Source of the DNA: Chryseobacterium indologenes
GTDB taxonomy: Bacteria; Bacteroidota; Bacteroidia; Flavobacteriales; Weeksellaceae
DNA length: 64,000 nt
Direction: 5' to 3'
Assembly (NCBI GenBank): GCA_001013295.1
Contig: LAZY01000030.1
Span: forward strand, 1-64,000
A program made the position numbers and the translations under genes. Shown piece after piece: positions 61,033 to 64,000 of this stretch. The notes under the pieces were generated by a model. The model was not told where the DNA came from. It did no database searches and saw only the letters and a list, made by a program, of their open reading frames with translations. How positions within the stretch are numbered: position 1 is the first letter of the stretch; every line of letters starts with the position of its first letter.

Positions 61033-64000
61033 ATGAGCCAATTTAAAGAATACAAAAACCTCAACCTTATTGACGTAGCAGAGAATGTAGCGGAATTTTG
61101 GAAACAAAATAAAACTTTCAATAAGAGTGTTGAGATTCGTGAGGGGCAACCTGAGTTTGTTTTTTATGAAGGTCCGCCTTCAGCAAACGGTATGCCCGGA
61201 ATTCACCACGTAATGGCCAGAGCGTTGAAGGATATTTTCTGTCGTTATCAGACCCAAAACGGGAAACAGGTTTTCCGTAAAGCGGGTTGGGATACACACG
61301 GACTTCCTGTAGAGCTAGGCGTAGAAAAAGAATTAGGAATCACTAAGGAAGATATTGGCAAAAAAATTTCTATTGAAGATTATAACAAAGCTTGTCGTGA
61401 GGCGGTAATGCGTTATACCGATGTTTGGAATAACCTTACGGAGAAAATCGGATATTGGGTAGACCTTGATGATCCGTATATCACGTACAAGTCAAAATAT
61501 ATGGAAACGGTTTGGTGGTTGCTGAAGCAATTATACGACAAAAGCTTGTTGTATAAGGGGTATACTATTCAGCCTTACTCTCCAAAAGCAGGAACAGGAC
61601 TTTCTTCTGCGGAATTAAATATGCCTGGAACTTATCACGATGTTTCTGATACTACGGTTGTAGCTCAGTTTAAAGTGAAAAAAGATTCATCTGCTTTATT
61701 CAGTGATGTTGATGGAGATGTACATATCCTTGCATGGACGACGACTCCCTGGACGTTGCCATCCAACACTGCGTTGACAGTAGGTAGAGATATTGAGTAT
61801 GTTTTGGTTAAAACATTCAACCAATATACATTCGAACCCATAACGGTTGTTTTAGCAAGCGCTCTTCTACCTAAGGTTTTCGGTAAGAAATATGCTGAAG
61901 GTACGGATGAGGATTTTGCCAACTATACTCCGGAAACAAAAGTAATTCCGTTTAGAATTGTAAAAGAATTCACAGGAGAAAAACTTGTGGATACAAGATA
62001 CGAACAATTAGTTCCCTGGTTTACACCAAACGACAATCCGGAGAATGCTTTCAGAGTAATCTTAGGAGATTTCGTAACCACTGAAGACGGTACAGGTATC
62101 GTACACACCGCTCCTACTTTTGGTGCTGATGATGCAAGAGTCGCTAAAATGGCTCAGCCTGAGATCCCGCCCATGTTGATAAAAGACGAAAATGACAGTC
62201 TTGTTCCGTTGGTAGATTTACAGGGAAGATTTATCACAGGAGAAAATGTTCCTGAATTATTCTCAGGAAAATATATCAAAAATGAATATTACGATGAAGG
62301 AACTGCCCCTGAAAAATCATGGGATGTAGAGCTTGCAATCCTGTTAAAAACAGAAAACAAAGCCTTCAAAGTAGAGAAATATGTTCACTCCTATCCACAC
62401 TGTTGGAGAACTGACAAACCTGTATTGTACTATCCGCTGGATTCATGGTTTGTAAAGATGACTGCCGTAAAAGACAGATTGGTAGAGCTGAATAAAGAAA
62501 TCAACTGGAAACCAAAATCTACAGGAGACGGCCGTTTTGCCAACTGGCTGGAGAATGTGAACGACTGGAACTTATCCCGTTCAAGATATTGGGGTATCCC
62601 ATTACCAATCTGGAGAACAGAGGATCTGAAAGAAGAAAAGATCATCGGTTCTATAGAGGAACTATACAACGAAATTGAGAAATCGATTGCTGCAGGACTG
62701 ATGACTGAAAACCCGTTCAAAGGTTTTGAGATAGGAAATATGGCTGAATCCAACTATGAGCTTGTGGACCTTCACAAAAATGTAGTGGATAAAATCGTAT
62801 TGATTTCTGATTCAGGAAAAGCAATGAAGCGTGAGAGCGATCTGATCGACGTTTGGTTCGATTCAGGATCTATGCCTTATGCACAGCTGCACTATCCTTT
62901 TGAAAATAAAGAATTAATTGACAATCATAAAGCATTCCCTGCAGACTTCATTGCAGAAGGTGTTGACCAGACCCGTGGATGGTTCTATACGCTTCATGCC
63001 ATCGGAACAGCTGTTTTTGACTCTGTTGCGTATAAAAATGTAATGAGTAACGGTCTTGTTCTGGATAAAAGCGGCCTGAAAATGTCAAAATCCAAAGGCA
63101 ATGCAGTGGATCCATTCCAAACGCTTTCTACGTATGGACCGGATGCTACCCGTTGGTACATGATCTCCAATGCAAACCCTTGGGAAAACCTGAAGTTTGA
63201 CAGTGATGGAATTGATGAAGTGAGAAGAAAGTTTTTCGGAACACTTTATAACACGTATTCATTCTTTGCCTTATATGCAAATGTTGACGGATTCAACTAT
63301 TCTGAAAAAGAAGTGGAAAACCGTCCTGAAATCGACAGATGGATTCTTTCTGAACTTAATCTTCTGATCAAGGAAGTGAAAGCTTTCTATGAAGACTATG
63401 AACCAACAAGAGTAGCAAGAGCTATCAGTAACTTCGTGAACGACAACTTGAGTAACTGGTACGTAAGATTGTGCAGAAGACGTTTCTGGAAAGGAGATTA
63501 TTCTGATGATAAAATCTCTGCTTACCAAACTCTATATACTTGTTTGGAAACTGTTGCTAAATTATCTGCGCCAATCGCTCCGTTCTTTATGGATCAGTTG
63601 TATCAGGATTTAAATAAAGTGACAGGAAAAGAAAACTGTGAATCTGTGCATTTAACAGACTTCCCGGTTGCTGATGAAAGTTTAATCGATCAGGATCTGG
63701 TTGAAAAAACTCATCTGGCCCAAAACATCACAAGTATGGTTTTCTCTTTAAGAAAGAAAGAGAATATGAAAGTTCGTCAGCCGTTACAAAAAGTATTGGT
63801 TCCTGTATTGGATTCTAAAACAGAAGAGCAGATTCTTGCTGTTGCAGATCTTATCAAGCAGGAAGTAAACGTGAAAGAACTGCAATTGATCAATGCTGAG
63901 GAAGCATCACACTTAATTGTAAAACAGATAAAACCGAATTTCAAAGCGCTTGGTCCTAAATTAGGAAAAGACATGAAAGTGGTAGGCGCCGAGATTGCCA
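61033..64000 (+). CDS. ileS: isoleucyl-tRNA synthetase (3' part missing)
   Basis: Open from the ATG at 61033 to the window edge (989 codons and 1 base), so the C-terminus is outside. Class Ia signatures: PPSANGMPGIHHVMAR at the HIGH-type site (about residues 47-62), GWDTHGLPVE, the editing domain region TTPWTLPSNTA, and KMSKS (683-687) in GLKMSKSKGNAVDP. SRYWG and DVWFDSGS are also in place. Charges tRNA-Ile with isoleucine and edits valine. Essential housekeeping gene; no link to the pigment genes beyond proximity. Confidence 0.96.
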   Translation, partial: MSQFKEYKNLNLIDVAENVAEFWKQNKTFNKSVEIREGQPEFVFYEGPPSANGMPGIHHVMARALKDIFCRYQTQNGKQVFRKAGWDTHGLPVELGVEKELGITKEDIGKKISIEDYNKACREAVMRYTDVWNNLTEKIGYWVDLDDPYITYKSKYMETVWWLLKQLYDKSLLYKGYTIQPYSPKAGTGLSSAELNMPGTYHDVSDTTVVAQFKVKKDSSALFSDVDGDVHILAWTTTPWTLPSNTALTVGRDIEYVLVKTFNQYTFEPITVVLASALLPKVFGKKYAEGTDEDFANYTPETKVIPFRIVKEFTGEKLVDTRYEQLVPWFTPNDNPENAFRVILGDFVTTEDGTGIVHTAPTFGADDARVAKMAQPEIPPMLIKDENDSLVPLVDLQGRFITGENVPELFSGKYIKNEYYDEGTAPEKSWDVELAILLKTENKAFKVEKYVHSYPHCWRTDKPVLYYPLDSWFVKMTAVKDRLVELNKEINWKPKSTGDGRFANWLENVNDWNLSRSRYWGIPLPIWRTEDLKEEKIIGSIEELYNEIEKSIAAGLMTENPFKGFEIGNMAESNYELVDLHKNVVDKIVLISDSGKAMKRESDLIDVWFDSGSMPYAQLHYPFENKELIDNHKAFPADFIAEGVDQTRGWFYTLHAIGTAVFDSVAYKNVMSNGLVLDKSGLKMSKSKGNAVDPFQTLSTYGPDATRWYMISNANPWENLKFDSDGIDEVRRKFFGTLYNTYSFFALYANVDGFNYSEKEVENRPEIDRWILSELNLLIKEVKAFYEDYEPTRVARAISNFVNDNLSNWYVRLCRRRFWKGDYSDDKISAYQTLYTCLETVAKLSAPIAPFFMDQLYQDLNKVTGKENCESVHLTDFPVADESLIDQDLVEKTHLAQNITSMVFSLRKKENMKVRQPLQKVLVPVLDSKTEEQILAVADLIKQEVNVKELQLINAEEASHLIVKQIKPNFKALGPKLGKDMKVVGAEIA

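Overview
The window comes from a member of the Bacteroidota, most likely Chryseobacterium or a close relative in the Weeksellaceae. The base composition is AT-rich and promoters are of the TTG-N19-TAnnTTTG type. There is a BamA-OmpH-OmpH-UppS-DUF6089 block, a flexirubin/aryl-polyene cluster with darA and darB, and a 16S rRNA leader ending in ACAATGGAGAGT. There is no integrase, tRNA-flanked island or insertion sequence; this looks like core chromosome carrying a large pigment cluster.

Layout. 1-460: the extreme 5' end of a 16S rRNA gene leaving the window leftwards, with its leader and three tandem promoters. 600-8089 (minus strand): a secreted protein, dTDP-rhamnose reductase, a thioesterase, two Skp/OmpH chaperones, BamA, UppS and a beta-barrel protein. 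8303-13955 (minus): capsule/exopolysaccharide genes (tyrosine autokinase with a (GY)9 tail, Wza-like export lipoprotein, WecA-like transferase, GT2). 13959-17737 (minus): an arginase-fold protein lacking its metal ligands, and topA. 18095-20799 (minus): an EpsG-like polymerase and two related membrane proteins, one a short fragment.

20993-58839: the pigment region. A plus-strand operon starts at a good promoter (20945-20973). It encodes an MMPL exporter fused to a PlsC acyltransferase, DarA, DarB and two hotdog dehydratase-like proteins. A convergent M16 peptidase gene interrupts it, and the gap holds a near-perfect parS site. A second plus-strand run (31379-44396) encodes a BtrH-like acyltransferase, an ABC exporter, a thioesterase, four ketosynthase-family proteins, an ACP, a deacetylase, a LolA-like carrier with a lipoprotein partner, a beta-barrel, a FabZ-like dehydratase and a GT2-DUF2062 protein. 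A minus-strand run (54419-44476) encodes tyrosine ammonia-lyase, FabG, a ketosynthase, a second ACP, an LpxL-like acyltransferase, a CrtI-like oxidoreductase, a C45 Ntn-hydrolase lipoprotein, a small membrane protein and an alpha/beta hydrolase. A halogenase-like flavoprotein is divergent from the lyase gene. A PaaK-like ligase lies further right.

Proposed pathway (family knowledge plus inference): the lyase makes p-coumarate, the ligase activates it, and the ACP/ketosynthase/FabG/dehydratase set extends it to an aryl polyene. DarB and DarA make a dialkylresorcinol, and an acyltransferase still to be identified joins the two as an ester (a flexirubin). MMPL, ABC and LolA/lipoprotein functions would move the product to the outer membrane. 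The window ends with an M23 peptidase gene and the first 989 codons of ileS.

The least expected signals are: (i) four intergenic elements of strict architecture (four 8-bp units, spacer, four reversed 8-bp units), all beside the ACP/ketosynthase/FabG genes; (ii) the parS-like palindrome; (iii) face-to-face promoters between the lyase and the halogenase-like gene; (iv) several pigment-cluster enzymes lacking catalytic residues.
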